64,000 bases of DNA from Thalassotalea hakodatensis (GCF_030295995.1 NZ_AP027365.1:1892066-1956065), one strand, 5' to 3'. Positions 9,237 through 20,341 are shown, counted from the first letter of the stretch. Notes: generated from the sequence alone by a model not told the origin. Numbers and translations are program-made.

Positions 9237-9731
9237 ATGAATGAAAATATCGTGAATAAGGATATAAAACGTATCTTATTTGTTTGCATGGGTAATATAT
9301 GCCGCTCTCCGACAGCTGAAGCTGTATTTAGGCATAAAGCTGAACGTAATAAATTAGATCTTAGTATTGATTCTGCAGGTACTATTGGTTCGCATGCCCG
9401 TGAAAAGCCTGATCATAGAGCGCAAAAAATCGGCATAGAGCGCGGTTATGACTTTGATAAAATACGAGCGAGAAAGGTAGAAATCGAAGATTTCACGGAA
9501 TTTGATATTATTTTGGCGATGGATGAACAAAATATAAAAGATTTAAAGAAAGTAGCGCCGCTTGGTTATCACGATAAAATTCATTTATTTTTAGAGTTTG
9601 CAAATAACTTTCAAGATACTGAAGTGCCTGATCCATATTACGGTGGTGCGCGAGGCTTTAAATATGTACTTGATCTTGTAGAAGATGCAAGTGATGGTTT
9701 GATCGCGCAACTAAAAAAGCTAGGTAAGTAA
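9237..9731 (+). CDS. Low-molecular-weight protein-tyrosine phosphatase
   Basis: 164-residue cytosolic cysteine phosphatase. The P-loop VCMGNICRSP puts the nucleophile at C17 and the phosphate-binding Arg at R23. The general-acid Asp is in VPDPYYGG near residue 135. The length is normal. In other bacteria such enzymes (Wzb/Etp) pair with a tyrosine autokinase in an exopolysaccharide cluster, but no kinase or capsule gene is near here. The substrate is therefore unknown. Confidence 0.93.
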   Translation: MNENIVNKDIKRILFVCMGNICRSPTAEAVFRHKAERNKLDLSIDSAGTIGSHAREKPDHRAQKIGIERGYDFDKIRARKVEIEDFTEFDIILAMDEQNIKDLKKVAPLGYHDKIHLFLEFANNFQDTEVPDPYYGGARGFKYVLDLVEDASDGLIAQLKKLGK

Positions 9732-9765
9732 CACCTAGCTTTAAAAAAATTACTGATAATAAAAG

Positions 9766-9790
9766 AAGCACTAAATTTTTAGTGCTTTTT
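9766..9790. terminator. Bidirectional terminator holding the ilvH stop codon
   Basis: Stem aagcactaaa (9766-9775) and tttagtgctt (9778-9787) with a two-base loop, with T and A runs on both sides. The ilvH stop codon (9771-9773) lies inside the stem. Confidence 0.75.
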
Positions 9791-10268
9791 CACCCCGAGC
9801 AATACCTACTGTTCCTGATCTTACCGATTCAATAATTTCTGTTTCGTTGGCGAGAGTTTTTACAAAAGCATTAACCTTTTTGTCGTCACCTGTCAGCTGA
9901 ATGGTATACACCTGTTTACCTATATCAACAATTGAACCTCTGAAAATATCGGTGATCCGTTTCACTTCCGTGCGTGATTTTTCATTCATTGCAAGCACTT
10001 TGATCAGTAAAATTTCACGTTCAACATGCTCTCGATCAGTAAGGTCAGTAATTTTAATCACGTCAATTAGTTTGTTAACCTGCTTAACAATTTGCTCTAA
10101 TACTCGATCATCACCACGCGTAGTGATTGTGATCCTTGATAGGCTTTGATCCTCAGTAGGCGCAACGGTTAGGCTTTCAATGTTGAAAGCGCGTTGTGAA
10201 AATAAGCCCACAATGCGTGAAAGAGACCCAGGTTCATTTTCCAATAATATTGCAAGAATACGACGCAT
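9771..10268 (-). CDS. ilvH: Acetolactate synthase, small regulatory subunit
   Basis: 165-residue regulatory subunit of acetohydroxyacid synthase III; it activates the large subunit and gives valine feedback inhibition. The N-terminal ACT domain is [33 protein letters not shown], and a second C-terminal regulatory domain follows (about 75-160). The start at MRR (10268) overlaps the ilvI stop by one base (TAATG), with AAAGGAGT upstream, so the subunits are translationally coupled. A longer in-frame start inside ilvI is not family-like. Confidence 0.96.
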   Translation of the reverse strand: MRRILAILLENEPGSLSRIVGLFSQRAFNIESLTVAPTEDQSLSRITITTRGDDRVLEQIVKQVNKLIDVIKITDLTDREHVEREILLIKVLAMNEKSRTEVKRITDIFRGSIVDIGKQVYTIQLTGDDKKVNAFVKTLANETEIIESVRSGTVGIARGEKALKI

Positions 10269-11992
10269 TATGCTTTTACTCCTTTCTTTAACCACATTTC
10301 ATCAATAGCACCTTGTTTTATTTGCATCGGGTAAACATGTTCTAGTTCATCAACTAAAATATCAACAAAGACTAATCGGTTTTTTATTGAGAATGCCTCG
10401 CGTAATTTTTCATCAAGCTCTGTAAGTTGATTAATTTGTATGCCTACATGACCGTACGATTCTGCTAATTTAACAAAATCAGGTAATGATTCCATATACG
10501 AAGAAGAGTGACGACCACCATAAATCATATCTTGCCACTGCCTTACCATACCTAAAGAGCGATTGTTTAGCGAAACTATTACTACAGGTAATTGGTATTG
10601 AAGGCAGGTTGAAAGTTCTTGAATGTTCATTTGAATAGAACCATCACCTGTAATACAAACAACATGACTGTCAGGAAAGGCTAATTTAACCCCCATTGCA
10701 GCAGGCAAACCAAAACCCATCGTGCCTAAGCCACCAGAATTAATCCATTGCCTTGGCTTGGCAAAAGGGTAGTACTGTGCGGCAAACATTTGGTGTTGGC
10801 CAACATCAGAGCAAAGGTAAGCTTCACCGTTGGTGATTTCATAAACCGCCTCTATTACTCTTTGAGGCTTAATTTTATCGTTATTTTGTTGATAGCTAAT
10901 ACTGCTTAACGAACGCCATTCATTAATTTGTTGCCACCATTGCTCATTCGAAGTCGATTCAGGAGTAAAGTTTATATTCTCTAACTCTTCCTGTAATTGT
11001 GCTAACACAATATCAATTAATCCAACTACCGGGATGTGTGCATTAATAGTTTTAGAAATTGATGTGGGGTCAATATCAACATGTACAATTTTTGCGTCAG
11101 GGCAGAATTTTTTTACATTGTTAGTGACTCGATCATCAAACCTAGCGCCAAGGGCTAAAATTACGTCTGCATTTGCCATGGCTTTGTTAGCTTCTAAGCT
11201 ACCATGCATACCTAACATACCAATAAAGTTTTTGTGAACGCCAGATATACCACCGAGCCCCATAAGGGTATTAGTACAAGGAGCGTTTAACGTTTCAACT
11301 AAACGGGTAAGTTGCTCAGATGCGTCTGCTAATACAATGCCGCCACCAGAATAAACCACTAAACGTTTTGCTTCTGTGATGGCTGTTATCGCCTTTTTAA
11401 TCTGTTTAGGGTGGCCTTTTTTAGTTGGATTATAAGAACGTAGTTTGATATCAGTTTCGATGTTAAAAGCTGCCTTATTTTGCGGGATTAAAATATCTTT
11501 CGGTAATTCAACAACAACAGGGCCAGGGCGGCCAGATTTAGCAATATAATGGGCTTTAGCAATAACATTAGGAATTTCTGCAAGGTCGCGACAGTTAAAA
11601 CTATGTTTCACTATTGGCCGGGAACAGCCAACAATATCAGTTTCTTGGAAAGCGTCGTCACCAATTAAACTTGTGGGTACTTGACCTGCTAGTACAACCA
11701 TCGGGATTGAATCCATATATGCGGTTGCGATCCCCGTAACACAGTTAGTTGCACCTGGGCCAGAGGTTGCAAGTACGTAACCTACCTCTCCTGTTGCTCT
11801 TGAAAAGCCGTCGGCCATATGGGTAGCAGCTTGTTCATGTCTCACAAGAATATGTTCAACGTCCTCTTGTTGAAATATTGCATCATATATATCGAGAACA
11901 GAGCCGCCAGGATAGCCAAATACATATTTTACCTTAAGTGCCGATAGTGCTTTAACGACCATTTCAGCACCAGTAAATGTTTGTGTTGCCAT
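10268..11992 (-). CDS. ilvI: Acetolactate synthase, large catalytic subunit
   Basis: Thiamine-diphosphate enzyme making acetolactate and acetohydroxybutyrate for valine, leucine and isoleucine. It has 574 residues, matching IlvI. Motifs: the catalytic Glu E53 in [13 protein letters not shown], a central FAD-binding domain, and the thiamine-diphosphate/Mg motif [12 protein letters not shown] ending in NN (about 445-475). It forms an operon with ilvH. The operon is preceded by a leader peptide and attenuator (see 12035-12240), so expression should follow the level of charged branched-chain tRNAs. Confidence 0.97.
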   Translation of the reverse strand: MATQTFTGAEMVVKALSALKVKYVFGYPGGSVLDIYDAIFQQEDVEHILVRHEQAATHMADGFSRATGEVGYVLATSGPGATNCVTGIATAYMDSIPMVVLAGQVPTSLIGDDAFQETDIVGCSRPIVKHSFNCRDLAEIPNVIAKAHYIAKSGRPGPVVVELPKDILIPQNKAAFNIETDIKLRSYNPTKKGHPKQIKKAITAITEAKRLVVYSGGGIVLADASEQLTRLVETLNAPCTNTLMGLGGISGVHKNFIGMLGMHGSLEANKAMANADVILALGARFDDRVTNNVKKFCPDAKIVHVDIDPTSISKTINAHIPVVGLIDIVLAQLQEELENINFTPESTSNEQWWQQINEWRSLSSISYQQNNDKIKPQRVIEAVYEITNGEAYLCSDVGQHQMFAAQYYPFAKPRQWINSGGLGTMGFGLPAAMGVKLAFPDSHVVCITGDGSIQMNIQELSTCLQYQLPVVIVSLNNRSLGMVRQWQDMIYGGRHSSSYMESLPDFVKLAESYGHVGIQINQLTELDEKLREAFSIKNRLVFVDILVDELEHVYPMQIKQGAIDEMWLKKGVKA

Positions 11993-12034
11993 TGAATTTT
12001 CCCTTACTTAGTGTTGTTTCCTAAAATACTGAAA

Positions 12035-12068
12035 TAAAAAACCCCCGGTCTTTTCAGAGCGAGGGTTT
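12035..12068 (-). terminator. Attenuator terminator of ilvIH
   Basis: On the minus strand, AAACCCTCG (12068-12060) pairs with CGGGGGTTT (12047-12039) and runs into a T tract, between the leader peptide and ilvI. The 5' arm can instead pair: AACCCT is complementary (with one G-U) to GGGGTT at 12110-12105, the end of the leader reading frame. This gives mutually exclusive antiterminator and terminator folds. Confidence 0.8.
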
Positions 12069-12102
12069 AATGAAAATATTTCGTTAGTTTTTACACACAA
12101 TA

Positions 12103-12171
12103 TCAACCCCGCATTGGTTTTAAAACCACTACGACTGAGAGGACGACATTGAGTACATTAACTAGGTTCAT
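12103..12171 (-). CDS. ilvIH leader peptide, Val/Leu-rich
   Basis: A 22-codon reading frame on the minus strand, starting MNLVN and containing VLNVVLSVVVVL. It has 8 valines and 4 leucines, the mark of a branched-chain amino-acid attenuator peptide. It lies between a TTGACA promoter and a rho-independent terminator just upstream of ilvI. No good Shine-Dalgarno is visible (AAAATAACAA precedes ATG), which is the main weakness. The last valine codons overlap a small palindrome GGTTTTAAAACC that could act as pause hairpin. Charged tRNA-Val/Leu shortage would stall the ribosome and favour antitermination (inference by analogy with ilvL/ilvB leaders). Confidence 0.75.
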   Translation of the reverse strand: MNLVNVLNVVLSVVVVLKPMRG

Positions 12172-12212
12172 TTGTTATTTTGTATAATATATTCTTTAAA
12201 TGATATGTGTTT

Positions 12213-12240
12213 ATATTAGGCGACTGACTTTACATGTCAA
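12213..12240 (-). promoter_or_regulatory. ilvIH promoter
   Basis: On the minus strand TTGACA (12240-12235), 16 bases, then TAATAT (12218-12213). It lies about 42 bases before the leader peptide start. Confidence 0.65.
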
Positions 12241-12558
12241 CAAAAAATGTAGCTATTAGTCTCATTCAAATATATTGATCTGTTATGGCTGTGCGATGTG
12301 TGGTTATAAGCAGGCTAAGAGTATCATTGTTTTTACGAATGTTCAGGCTCTATTGCCTTTTAAGATGAAAGTTGTATTAAATAGAAAATTAAGTGTGTGA
12401 TTTTATATACCTTAAAATTATCGTTGCTAATAAAGGGTAATGTCAGGTAATGTTTTAAGGTAACAAATAAATATCTTCAATTTTTCATAAGTTTAACGTA
12501 AATATGATCTACACTTATATTTAAAAAAGTTAACGCTAACGGAGTAGATGAGAAGCAA
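12241..12558. other. Intergenic region between ilv leader and HD-GYP gene
   Basis: No gene seen. It holds one inverted repeat, taccttaaaa (12408-12417) and ttttaaggta (12453-12462), with a 35-base loop; its role is unknown. The promoter of the HD-GYP gene should lie here but I cannot place it. Confidence 0.4.
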
Positions 12559-14112
12559 ATGTCTAAATTTATTTTTAAGGAAGAAATAGAAGAAAGCTCC
12601 GCTGAGTCAGCGCCAAAAAAAGAGCGTTTTTGGCGCATCCTTGTGGTTGATGACGATGAATCTGTTCATCAAATTACCCGCCTTGTGTTAAGTGACGCGC
12701 ATATTGAAGGAAGAAAGTTAGATATTGTCTCTGCTTATTCTTCTGCAGAGGCCAAACAAGTATTAGCAAATGATGATAGCTTTTGTATGGCGTTTGTGGA
12801 TGTTGTGATGGAAACTGACCATGCAGGTTTAGAGTTAGTTGAATGGATACGCAAAGAAAAACGTAATCAAGCGATTCGGTTAATATTACGAACTGGCCAA
12901 GCGGGTACGGCTCCAGAAGCAAAAGTAATTAAAGAGTTTGATATAAACGATTACAAAGAAAAAACTGATTTTACCGCAGGTAAAATGACAACTTCTGTGT
13001 ATGCAGGTATTCGTGCTTATCGCGATATCATGACAATCCAACGTAGTTTAGATGCCTTTAAACAACTAATTTTATCTACTCATGATTTATTACGAATTAA
13101 TCAATTCAAACCTTTTGGCTCTGCTGCGCTAAATCACTTGTTAACCTTAATGGATATTGAAAGTTCTGCTTTATACATAGCTCGTAGTCAACGTGAGCTT
13201 GATCACGAAAACACTAACTTGATCATTGCTTGCACAGGAAAATATGTTGTCGAATCTGACTGCTTAGAAAACTCTGACATTGATGATTCAGTGAAAAACT
13301 TGATCAAAAAAGCGTTTGATGAGAAGAAGCATTTTTATGAAAATCAATGTTTTGTTGGGTACTATGAAACGTCATCTAACGCATCTTCTGTTTTGTACAT
13401 TGAATTTGAAGATGATGCCGAGCACTTTCGTTCAAATTTAGCTGAATTATTTGCCACGAATGTTGCGTTGATATTAGAAAGCTTAACAAAACAACATGAA
13501 TTAGAACTCACTCAGAAAGAGTTGTTATGCATTGTAGGTGAAGCGATTGAACGTAAGTCACAGAAAGCAAGTGCACATGTTAAAAGGGTGGCTGAGATTT
13601 GTGCACTAGTGGCAACGAAACTTGGTTTAGAAGATAAGCTTGTAGCCGCGATTAAAATAGCAGCACCATTACATGATATTGGTAAAGTGGCGATACCTAA
13701 TAATATTTTACAAAAGCCAGATCAACTTAATGAACAAGAATGGCAATTAATGAAAAGCCATACCGTCGTCGGGAGTGATTTACTTGAACGTTCGAAAGAG
13801 AAAATTTCACGTATTGCAGCGCGAATGGCAAAATATCATCATGAAAATTGGGATGGTACTGGTTACCCCGATGGTTTAGAGGGAGAAAATATTCCGCTTG
13901 AAGCTAGGATCATGGCGATAGCAGATGTATTTGATTCCTTAGGTACAAAGCGTGTTTACCAAAAACAATGGGACAACAAAGATATTTTACAATTTTTGCA
14001 GGAACAACGAGGGAAGAAATTTCAGCCAGAGCTAGTAGATATTTTTATTAAACACTTTGATGAATTTACTCAAATAAAAGAGAATATTCCGGATACCAAG
14101 CCAGAAAACTAA
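12559..14112 (+). CDS. Response regulator with DUF3369 and HD-GYP phosphodiesterase domains
   Basis: 517-residue cytoplasmic protein. A receiver domain (about 25-150) has acidic D31-D33 and phosphoacceptor D81 in AFVDVVM. It is followed by a GAF-like DUF3369 domain (about 170-310) and an HD-GYP domain (about 325-500). HD-GYP residues are intact: H372-D373 in HDIGK, H427-H428 in YHHENWDGTGYP, and ARIMAIADVFD. It is therefore predicted to hydrolyse c-di-GMP under control of a phosphorelay. No histidine kinase gene is adjacent, so the partner is encoded elsewhere. With the EAL protein at 6405 this is the second c-di-GMP hydrolase of the window. Confidence 0.93.
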   Translation: MSKFIFKEEIEESSAESAPKKERFWRILVVDDDESVHQITRLVLSDAHIEGRKLDIVSAYSSAEAKQVLANDDSFCMAFVDVVMETDHAGLELVEWIRKEKRNQAIRLILRTGQAGTAPEAKVIKEFDINDYKEKTDFTAGKMTTSVYAGIRAYRDIMTIQRSLDAFKQLILSTHDLLRINQFKPFGSAALNHLLTLMDIESSALYIARSQRELDHENTNLIIACTGKYVVESDCLENSDIDDSVKNLIKKAFDEKKHFYENQCFVGYYETSSNASSVLYIEFEDDAEHFRSNLAELFATNVALILESLTKQHELELTQKELLCIVGEAIERKSQKASAHVKRVAEICALVATKLGLEDKLVAAIKIAAPLHDIGKVAIPNNILQKPDQLNEQEWQLMKSHTVVGSDLLERSKEKISRIAARMAKYHHENWDGTGYPDGLEGENIPLEARIMAIADVFDSLGTKRVYQKQWDNKDILQFLQEQRGKKFQPELVDIFIKHFDEFTQIKENIPDTKPEN

Positions 14113-14201
14113 TAAAACTGGTGTTTAATTAATCGTAATTAAAATTGCTTAATCCAGCTTAGTTAGTGAATTTATTTTCCCATAAATTACAAGGGATTAC
14201 T

Positions 14202-14480
14202 ATGCGCATACTATTGATAATATGTATTTGCCTGTTTACTTCAGCTTGTGTTGTAGTGCCTGAAGTGGCAGATGTACCTAAATATAAATGTGGTCTGTCT
14301 ACCGATCAAAAAACACTTAAAGTGGTTAATTTAATGGAAGGCGATACTAGCTTCTATGCTTGGAATGATGAGTTTTTTTCGATTATTTCGATGCCAACGT
14401 CAGCGGTAGTTTCGGGTGTCTATGTTGCTGTAAATAATGTTTACCACGCAGGTGAAAAAACCATTAAATGCGGAACTTAA
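14202..14480 (+). CDS. Small lipoprotein, function unknown
   Basis: 92 residues from ATG 14202, chosen because AAGGGA precedes it and because it gives a clean lipoprotein signal MRILLIICICLFTSAC with a lipobox (FTSAC). An upstream in-frame GTG at 14166 would bury the signal peptide. The mature part has two further cysteines (YKCG and IKCGT at the C-terminus) that could form a disulfide. I recognise no family. Probably anchored in an envelope membrane. Confidence 0.7.
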   Translation: MRILLIICICLFTSACVVVPEVADVPKYKCGLSTDQKTLKVVNLMEGDTSFYAWNDEFFSIISMPTSAVVSGVYVAVNNVYHAGEKTIKCGT

Positions 14481-14566
14481 ATGCATTGAAAGTAAATTGT
14501 TTTTGTATAATAGATAAAAAGTGCTTTTAGATAAATACTTCAAAAATCATAGAGGTTGATAGCCCC

Positions 14567-15148
14567 GTGTTTAATAAACATATTGTGTTATCTGATATTT
14601 TTGGTCGAACAGGTGCCCTAGAAAAATTTGTCGATGCGCTGCCATTCAGTTCGATTATTGTTGATCCCTACAATGGTAAAAAAATGACGTTTGCAGATGA
14701 ACAACAAGCGTATCAATACTTTACTGAACATGTTGGTTTAGAGGGTTACACTGAAAAACTTCACCAAGTGTTATTGAATACCAATTATAATGTGCAGTTA
14801 ATTGGCTTCAGTGTTGGTGCATCGATAATTTGGCGAATTTCAGACCGTCATTATGAGGGGATTATTCAGAATGCGTTTCTATTTTATGGCTCTCAAATTA
14901 GACATTCTCTAGATATTGAACCTACCTTTGCAGTAAACGTAATTTGTCCAATTAAAGAAAGGCATTTTGATATCACTGCATTTAAATTAGCGATCACAGA
15001 TAAAAACAAGGTGAACATAATCCAATCCCATTATTTACATGGCTTTATGAATGAATGTTCTACGAACTTTGACCTTGAAGGATATCGTAAATTCAAACAA
15101 TTCATTGTTAAATATTCAACAGACCCAAATATTATTAGCGGTATTTAA
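14567..15148 (+). CDS. Alpha/beta hydrolase, dienelactone-hydrolase-like
   Basis: 193 residues, GTG start with AGAGGT about 10 bases upstream. The nucleophile elbow GFSVGAS (about residues 84-90) and a C-terminal His in YLHGFMN (about 164) fit a small alpha/beta hydrolase; the acidic member is not certain by eye. No signal peptide, so cytoplasmic. The substrate cannot be inferred. The neighbours are unrelated small genes on the same strand. Confidence 0.7.
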   Translation: MFNKHIVLSDIFGRTGALEKFVDALPFSSIIVDPYNGKKMTFADEQQAYQYFTEHVGLEGYTEKLHQVLLNTNYNVQLIGFSVGASIIWRISDRHYEGIIQNAFLFYGSQIRHSLDIEPTFAVNVICPIKERHFDITAFKLAITDKNKVNIIQSHYLHGFMNECSTNFDLEGYRKFKQFIVKYSTDPNIISGI

Positions 15149-15280
15149 ATAACCATTAAAAAATCGCTTAATATGAAAAATTTATAGTAGATATCTTTAA
15201 TTGTTAACTATTAATGTTTAAGTATGCTTAAGCGTGTGAAAAGGCTAAGTCAGTTATGTATTATCAAAGGACCAAAAATT

Positions 15281-15499
15281 GTGAATAATAATATGCGTGA
15301 CAAAATTATTACTGTTTGTGATAAAAAAATTGCACATAAGGGGGAAAATGTTGGCTTGTCGTTTTATGCTTTTTTTGCCAATAAAAATGATGATCCTAAA
15401 TTATTAATGGAAGTCGCTACATGGTGGATACAAACCCATCAATTAGATCATTTTGAAAAAGCGATTAAAATAAAACAACTGGTTAAATCTGGCAAATAA
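15281..15499 (+). CDS. Small conserved protein (DUF6500-like)
   Basis: About 72 residues. GTG 15281 is preferred because AAAGGA (15266-15271) lies 9 bases before it; ATG 15293 would give 68 residues, and a longer frame from 15224 has no ribosome site. The protein MRDKIITVCDKKIAHKGENVGLSFYAFFANKNDDP..WW resembles, from memory, the DUF6500 family of unknown function. It lies 12 bases before the VOC gene and is likely co-transcribed with it. Confidence 0.65.
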   Translation: MNNNMRDKIITVCDKKIAHKGENVGLSFYAFFANKNDDPKLLMEVATWWIQTHQLDHFEKAIKIKQLVKSGK

Positions 15500-15511
15500 G
15501 CAGAGAAATAG

Positions 15512-15874
15512 ATGATGAACAAACATGAAAAATTAAATTATGTTGAATTCCCCGCGAGTAACCTTCAAGCCACAAAGCAATTCTTTACCCAGGTTTTTGA
15601 TTGGCAGTTCGTTGATTATGGTCCTGAATATACTTCATTTTCTAATCAAGGTTTAGATGGTGGTTTTTATTTATCTGAACAGCGTAACCATAGCGATAAC
15701 GGAGGTGCGTTGTTGGTTTTTTATACAGGCAATATAAACCAAACGTTGACTAAAATTAAGGAAAATGCAGGCACAATAAACAAGCCAATATTTGAATTTC
15801 CAGGCGGTTGTCGATTTCACTTTATTGAGCCAAGTGGTAATGAGTTTGCTGTTTGGTCAGAAAGTCAAAACTAA
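15512..15874 (+). CDS. VOC (glyoxalase/bleomycin-resistance fold) family protein
   Basis: 120 residues with one VOC domain of two beta-alpha-beta-beta-beta modules: LNYVEFPASNLQATKQFFTQVFDWQF at the start, and GGCRFHFIEPSGNEFAVWS with the typical terminal metal-site Glu region. The length is normal for a single-domain VOC protein acting as a dimer. The substrate is unknown. It lies 12 bases after the DUF6500-like gene. Confidence 0.85.
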   Translation: MMNKHEKLNYVEFPASNLQATKQFFTQVFDWQFVDYGPEYTSFSNQGLDGGFYLSEQRNHSDNGGALLVFYTGNINQTLTKIKENAGTINKPIFEFPGGCRFHFIEPSGNEFAVWSESQN

Positions 15875-16137
15875 GTTAAAGTCGCTACTACTTGAACTAT
15901 AGTTCGTGTGTTTCTCATTGGCTGTAATTCGTGTCAGCATCAGTAAATATCGGTACTTACCTATTAACATAATTCAAATTTAGGTAAAAAGTCTCCTTCA
16001 AGACTAAATTACATGACAAGATCGTGAATTATTTATAAAAAAGCGCTGCTTTACTCTACTTTATGCGATCATTTTTGTGTAAAATCTTTGACCTTTATTT
16101 TTTAACAATCAATGAGTCTAGCCAAAGAACGGTGTAA

Positions 16138-17139
<1,002 letters not shown>

Positions 17140-17150
17140 GGCAATTCTTC

Positions 17151-19550
17151 ATGAAATTTAGTGAATCTTGGTTACGAGAGTGGGTAAACCCTGCAATATC
17201 TTCGGATGAATTGACCCACCAAATCACCATGGCAGGCTTAGAAGTTGATGGGGTAGAACCCGTTGCCGGTGAATTTTCAGGCGTCGTGATAGGTGAAGTG
17301 GTTGAATGTGGTCAGCACCCCGATGCTGACAAACTTCAAGTAACAAAAATTAATGTCGGCAGCGCCAGCGAAGATGGCGAATTAATTGATATTGTTTGTG
17401 GTGCAAAAAACTGTCGATTAGGCTTAAAAGTTGCTGTCGCTATGGTGGGTGCGGTTCTACCGGGAAATTTTAAAATTAAAAAAGCAAAACTGCGTGGTCA
17501 GCCTTCATTTGGTATGCTTTGTAGTGAGTCAGAGTTAGGCTTAGCAGAAGAAAGTGATGGTATTCTCGAGTTATCACAAGACGCACCTATCGGTGAAGAT
17601 ATTCGTGATTTCTTAGATTTAAATGATGTCACTATTGATGTTGATTTAACAGCTAATCGTGGTGATTGTTTAGGGCTAAAAGGCTTAGCTCGTGAAGTAG
17701 GTGTTTTAAATAGTTTAGCCGTCAATGAACCTGATATTACCAGTGTTCCGTCTACAATCGACGACAAGCGTTCAATCACATTATCGGCTTCACAAGCATG
17801 TCCTCGATATTTAGGTAGGGTGATCAAAAACATTAATGTAGATGCCCAAACACCATTGTGGATGGTAGAAAAGCTTCGCCGTAGTGGTGTTCGTTCTATC
17901 GACCCGGTGGTTGATATCACGAATTATGTGTTGCTTGAGCAAGGGCATCCTATGCATGCTTTTGATCTTGATACCATTGAAGGTGGTATTGATGTACGCT
18001 ATGCAAAGCTTGATGAAAAGTTAACCACACTGGATGAAAATGAAGTCACGTTAAATGAACAAACACTTGTGATTGCTGATGATAATAAAGCGTTAGCCAT
18101 TGCTGGTATCTTTGGTGGTTTACATTCTGGTGTTACGGGTAACACCAAAGATATTTTCTTAGAAAGTGCTTTTTTTGCTCCTTTAGCTATTTTAGGTAAA
18201 GCGCGCCAATATGGTTTACATACAGATGCATCACATCGTTATGAGCGTGGCATTGACCCTGAATTACAGCACCAAGCAATGGAGCGCGCAACAGGTTTAT
18301 TACTTGATATTGTTGGTGGTGAAGCGGGCCCTGTTGTTGAAGCTGTAGCTTCAGAGTATCTACCTAAGGTTAAGCAAATTGCGCTTCGTCGAAGTAAACT
18401 AGATTCTCGTATTGGTCATCATATTTCTGACGAACAGGTTATCGAAATTTTAACGAGGTTAGGTTTTACTGTTACCTTTGCAGATAAAACGTGGCAAGTA
18501 AGTGTACCAACATATCGTTTTGATATTTCGATTGAAGAAGATTTAACAGAAGAAGTTGCGCGTATCTTTGGTTATAACAATATTCCTAATACGTCGCCAA
18601 AAGCAACATTAGCCATGTGTGATCGTAAAGAAGCACAACTACCAATAAAACGTTTACGTCAAACATTAGTCACTCGAGGTTATCAAGAAGCGATTACCTA
18701 CAGCTTTGTTGATCCTAAAGTACAGCAGCTTATTCATCCAGAACAAGAGGTGATGACATTACCGCATCCTATTTCATCTGAAATGTCGGTTATGCGTTTA
18801 AGCTTATGGACAGGGCTATTACAATCGGTTGTTTATAATCAAAATCGTCAACAACAACGTGTACGCTTATTTGAAACGGGCTTACGTTTTGTGCCTGACG
18901 AAAGCGTAGAAAACGGCGTTCGTCAGCAGCAAATGATTGCAGGTGTAGTTTCGGGCAACCGCAATCAAGAACATTGGGATATGGAAAAGTCAGCTAGCGA
19001 TTTTTACGATATCAAAGCAGACGTTGAATCGTTATTGGCAAGAACTGCAAATAGCCAAGCTTACACCTTTGAACGAGGTCAACATGATGCATTACACCCA
19101 GGACAAACAGCTGCTATTTTGAAAAATGGTGAGCTAATTGGTCATGTTGGTACCTTACACCCTGAATTAGAAAGAAAATTAGGCTTGAATGGCCGCACAT
19201 TAGTTTTTGAACTTTTATTGAGTGAAATTTCAACACTGAACATCCCGCTAGCAGGCGATATTTCTCGCTTTCCGGCAAATAGACGTGATATTGCTGTCAT
19301 CGTTGAAGAGAGTGTTGATGCAAAAAAAGTGTTACAACTCATTGAAAATGTTGGCGGAAATTATTTAGTTGATCTAAACTTGTTCGATGTATACAGAGGC
19401 AATGGAATAAATGATGGCTTTAAAAGCCTCGCTATTGCCATGATACTACAAGATCATGAAAAGACTCTTGAAGAAAAAGATATCAATGATGTTGTAAATC
19501 GAGTGGTCGAAACGTTAAAAGATGAGCTAAATGCATCACTGAGGGATTAA
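17151..19550 (+). CDS. pheT: Phenylalanyl-tRNA synthetase, beta subunit
   Basis: 799 residues. Subunit holding tRNA-binding and editing functions. Domains in order: EMAP-II-like tRNA-binding domain (about 40-150, with [18 protein letters not shown]), B3/B4 editing domain with [18 protein letters not shown] (about 255-275), B5 domain, class II-like core, and C-terminal anticodon-binding FDX-ACB domain ([14 protein letters not shown] onward, about 705-799). The length matches E. coli PheT (795). Ends 3 bases before ihfA. Confidence 0.98.
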   Translation: MKFSESWLREWVNPAISSDELTHQITMAGLEVDGVEPVAGEFSGVVIGEVVECGQHPDADKLQVTKINVGSASEDGELIDIVCGAKNCRLGLKVAVAMVGAVLPGNFKIKKAKLRGQPSFGMLCSESELGLAEESDGILELSQDAPIGEDIRDFLDLNDVTIDVDLTANRGDCLGLKGLAREVGVLNSLAVNEPDITSVPSTIDDKRSITLSASQACPRYLGRVIKNINVDAQTPLWMVEKLRRSGVRSIDPVVDITNYVLLEQGHPMHAFDLDTIEGGIDVRYAKLDEKLTTLDENEVTLNEQTLVIADDNKALAIAGIFGGLHSGVTGNTKDIFLESAFFAPLAILGKARQYGLHTDASHRYERGIDPELQHQAMERATGLLLDIVGGEAGPVVEAVASEYLPKVKQIALRRSKLDSRIGHHISDEQVIEILTRLGFTVTFADKTWQVSVPTYRFDISIEEDLTEEVARIFGYNNIPNTSPKATLAMCDRKEAQLPIKRLRQTLVTRGYQEAITYSFVDPKVQQLIHPEQEVMTLPHPISSEMSVMRLSLWTGLLQSVVYNQNRQQQRVRLFETGLRFVPDESVENGVRQQQMIAGVVSGNRNQEHWDMEKSASDFYDIKADVESLLARTANSQAYTFERGQHDALHPGQTAAILKNGELIGHVGTLHPELERKLGLNGRTLVFELLLSEISTLNIPLAGDISRFPANRRDIAVIVEESVDAKKVLQLIENVGGNYLVDLNLFDVYRGNGINDGFKSLAIAMILQDHEKTLEEKDINDVVNRVVETLKDELNASLRD

Positions 19551-19553
19551 GCA

Positions 19554-19844
19554 ATGGCGCTAACCAAAGCAGAAGTCGCAGAACATTTATTTGAAAAAGT
19601 GGGTTTAAGTAAACGTGACGCAAAAGATATTGTAGAAATATTTTTTGAAGAAATTCGTGAAACACTAGAGGCTGGGCAGCAAGTTAAATTGTCTGGTTTT
19701 GGTAATTTTGATCTTCGCGAAAAAAGTGAACGCCCAGGGCGTAATCCTAAAACGGGTGAAGATATTCCAATTTCCGCTCGTCGTGTTGTTACTTTTAGAC
19801 CTGGGCAAAAGTTAAAAAGCCGTGTCGAAGACGGTAACGGGTAG
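19554..19844 (+). CDS. ihfA: Integration host factor, alpha subunit
   Basis: 96 residues. DNA-bending HU/IHF-family protein that works as a heterodimer with IHF-beta. Signature [24 protein letters not shown], with the beta arm [27 protein letters not shown] carrying the intercalating Pro of RNPKTG. It sits 3 bases after pheT, as in other gammaproteobacteria, and is followed by a strong terminator. Confidence 0.97.
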   Translation: MALTKAEVAEHLFEKVGLSKRDAKDIVEIFFEEIRETLEAGQQVKLSGFGNFDLREKSERPGRNPKTGEDIPISARRVVTFRPGQKLKSRVEDGNG

Positions 19845-19853
19845 CCTTAGGTT

Positions 19854-19887
19854 TATATAAAAGGTTACTTCGGTAACCTTTTATATA
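19854..19887 (+). terminator. Terminator of pheST-ihfA
   Basis: A 15-bp stem, arms tatataaaaggttac and gtaaccttttatata, closed by a TTCG tetraloop (19869-19872). Confidence 0.85.
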
Positions 19888-19915
19888 ATGAAAAGAAAAT
19901 AGTATCAGTATTCTA

Positions 19916-20341
19916 ATGACTGAGATTAAAACACAGCCTACACAGCATGATGTGCATCACTTTTTATCAACTATTGATAACGAAGTGCGCAGAAAAGATG
20001 CCCATACTTTGTTGTCTATCTTCACAGAATTAACAGGTTACAAACCTGTAATGTGGGGTAGTGCGATTATTGGTTTTGGTCAATACCAATATCAAAATAG
20101 TAAGGGGATTAACAAGTGGATGCTCACGGGGTTTTCGCCAAGAAAGCAAAATCTTTCGTTATATATCATGCAGGGCTTTGATCATTATCAAGATTACCTT
20201 AGAGACATTGGTAACGTTAAAACTGCAAAATCATGTCTATATATCAACCGTTTAGATAAAATAAACATAGAAGCGTTAATGATATTTCTACAAAAATCGA
20301 TAATCGATATAAAACAGAAATATCCTGATCATACTTCCTAA
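19916..20341 (+). CDS. DUF1801 (YdhG-like) protein
   Basis: 141 residues. The DUF1801 core is clear: GYKPVMWGSAIIGFGQYQY...GINKWMLTGFSPRKQNLSLYIMQGFDHY, then CLYINRLDKINIEAL. Small cytosolic proteins of this fold have no agreed biochemical role, though some relatives were linked to metal or frataxin-like folds. Its end overlaps by four bases the end of the convergent DUF2937 gene. Confidence 0.85.
   Translation: MTEIKTQPTQHDVHHFLSTIDNEVRRKDAHTLLSIFTELTGYKPVMWGSAIIGFGQYQYQNSKGINKWMLTGFSPRKQNLSLYIMQGFDHYQDYLRDIGNVKTAKSCLYINRLDKINIEALMIFLQKSIIDIKQKYPDHTS

Noticed and set aside
16063-16137. 24-codon frame before pheS with three Phe codons, as a pheM-like leader peptide
   Set aside because: No Shine-Dalgarno, Phe codons not clustered, and the hairpin cggtg/caccg that follows lacks a T run. 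A regulatory leader is possible but not supported.
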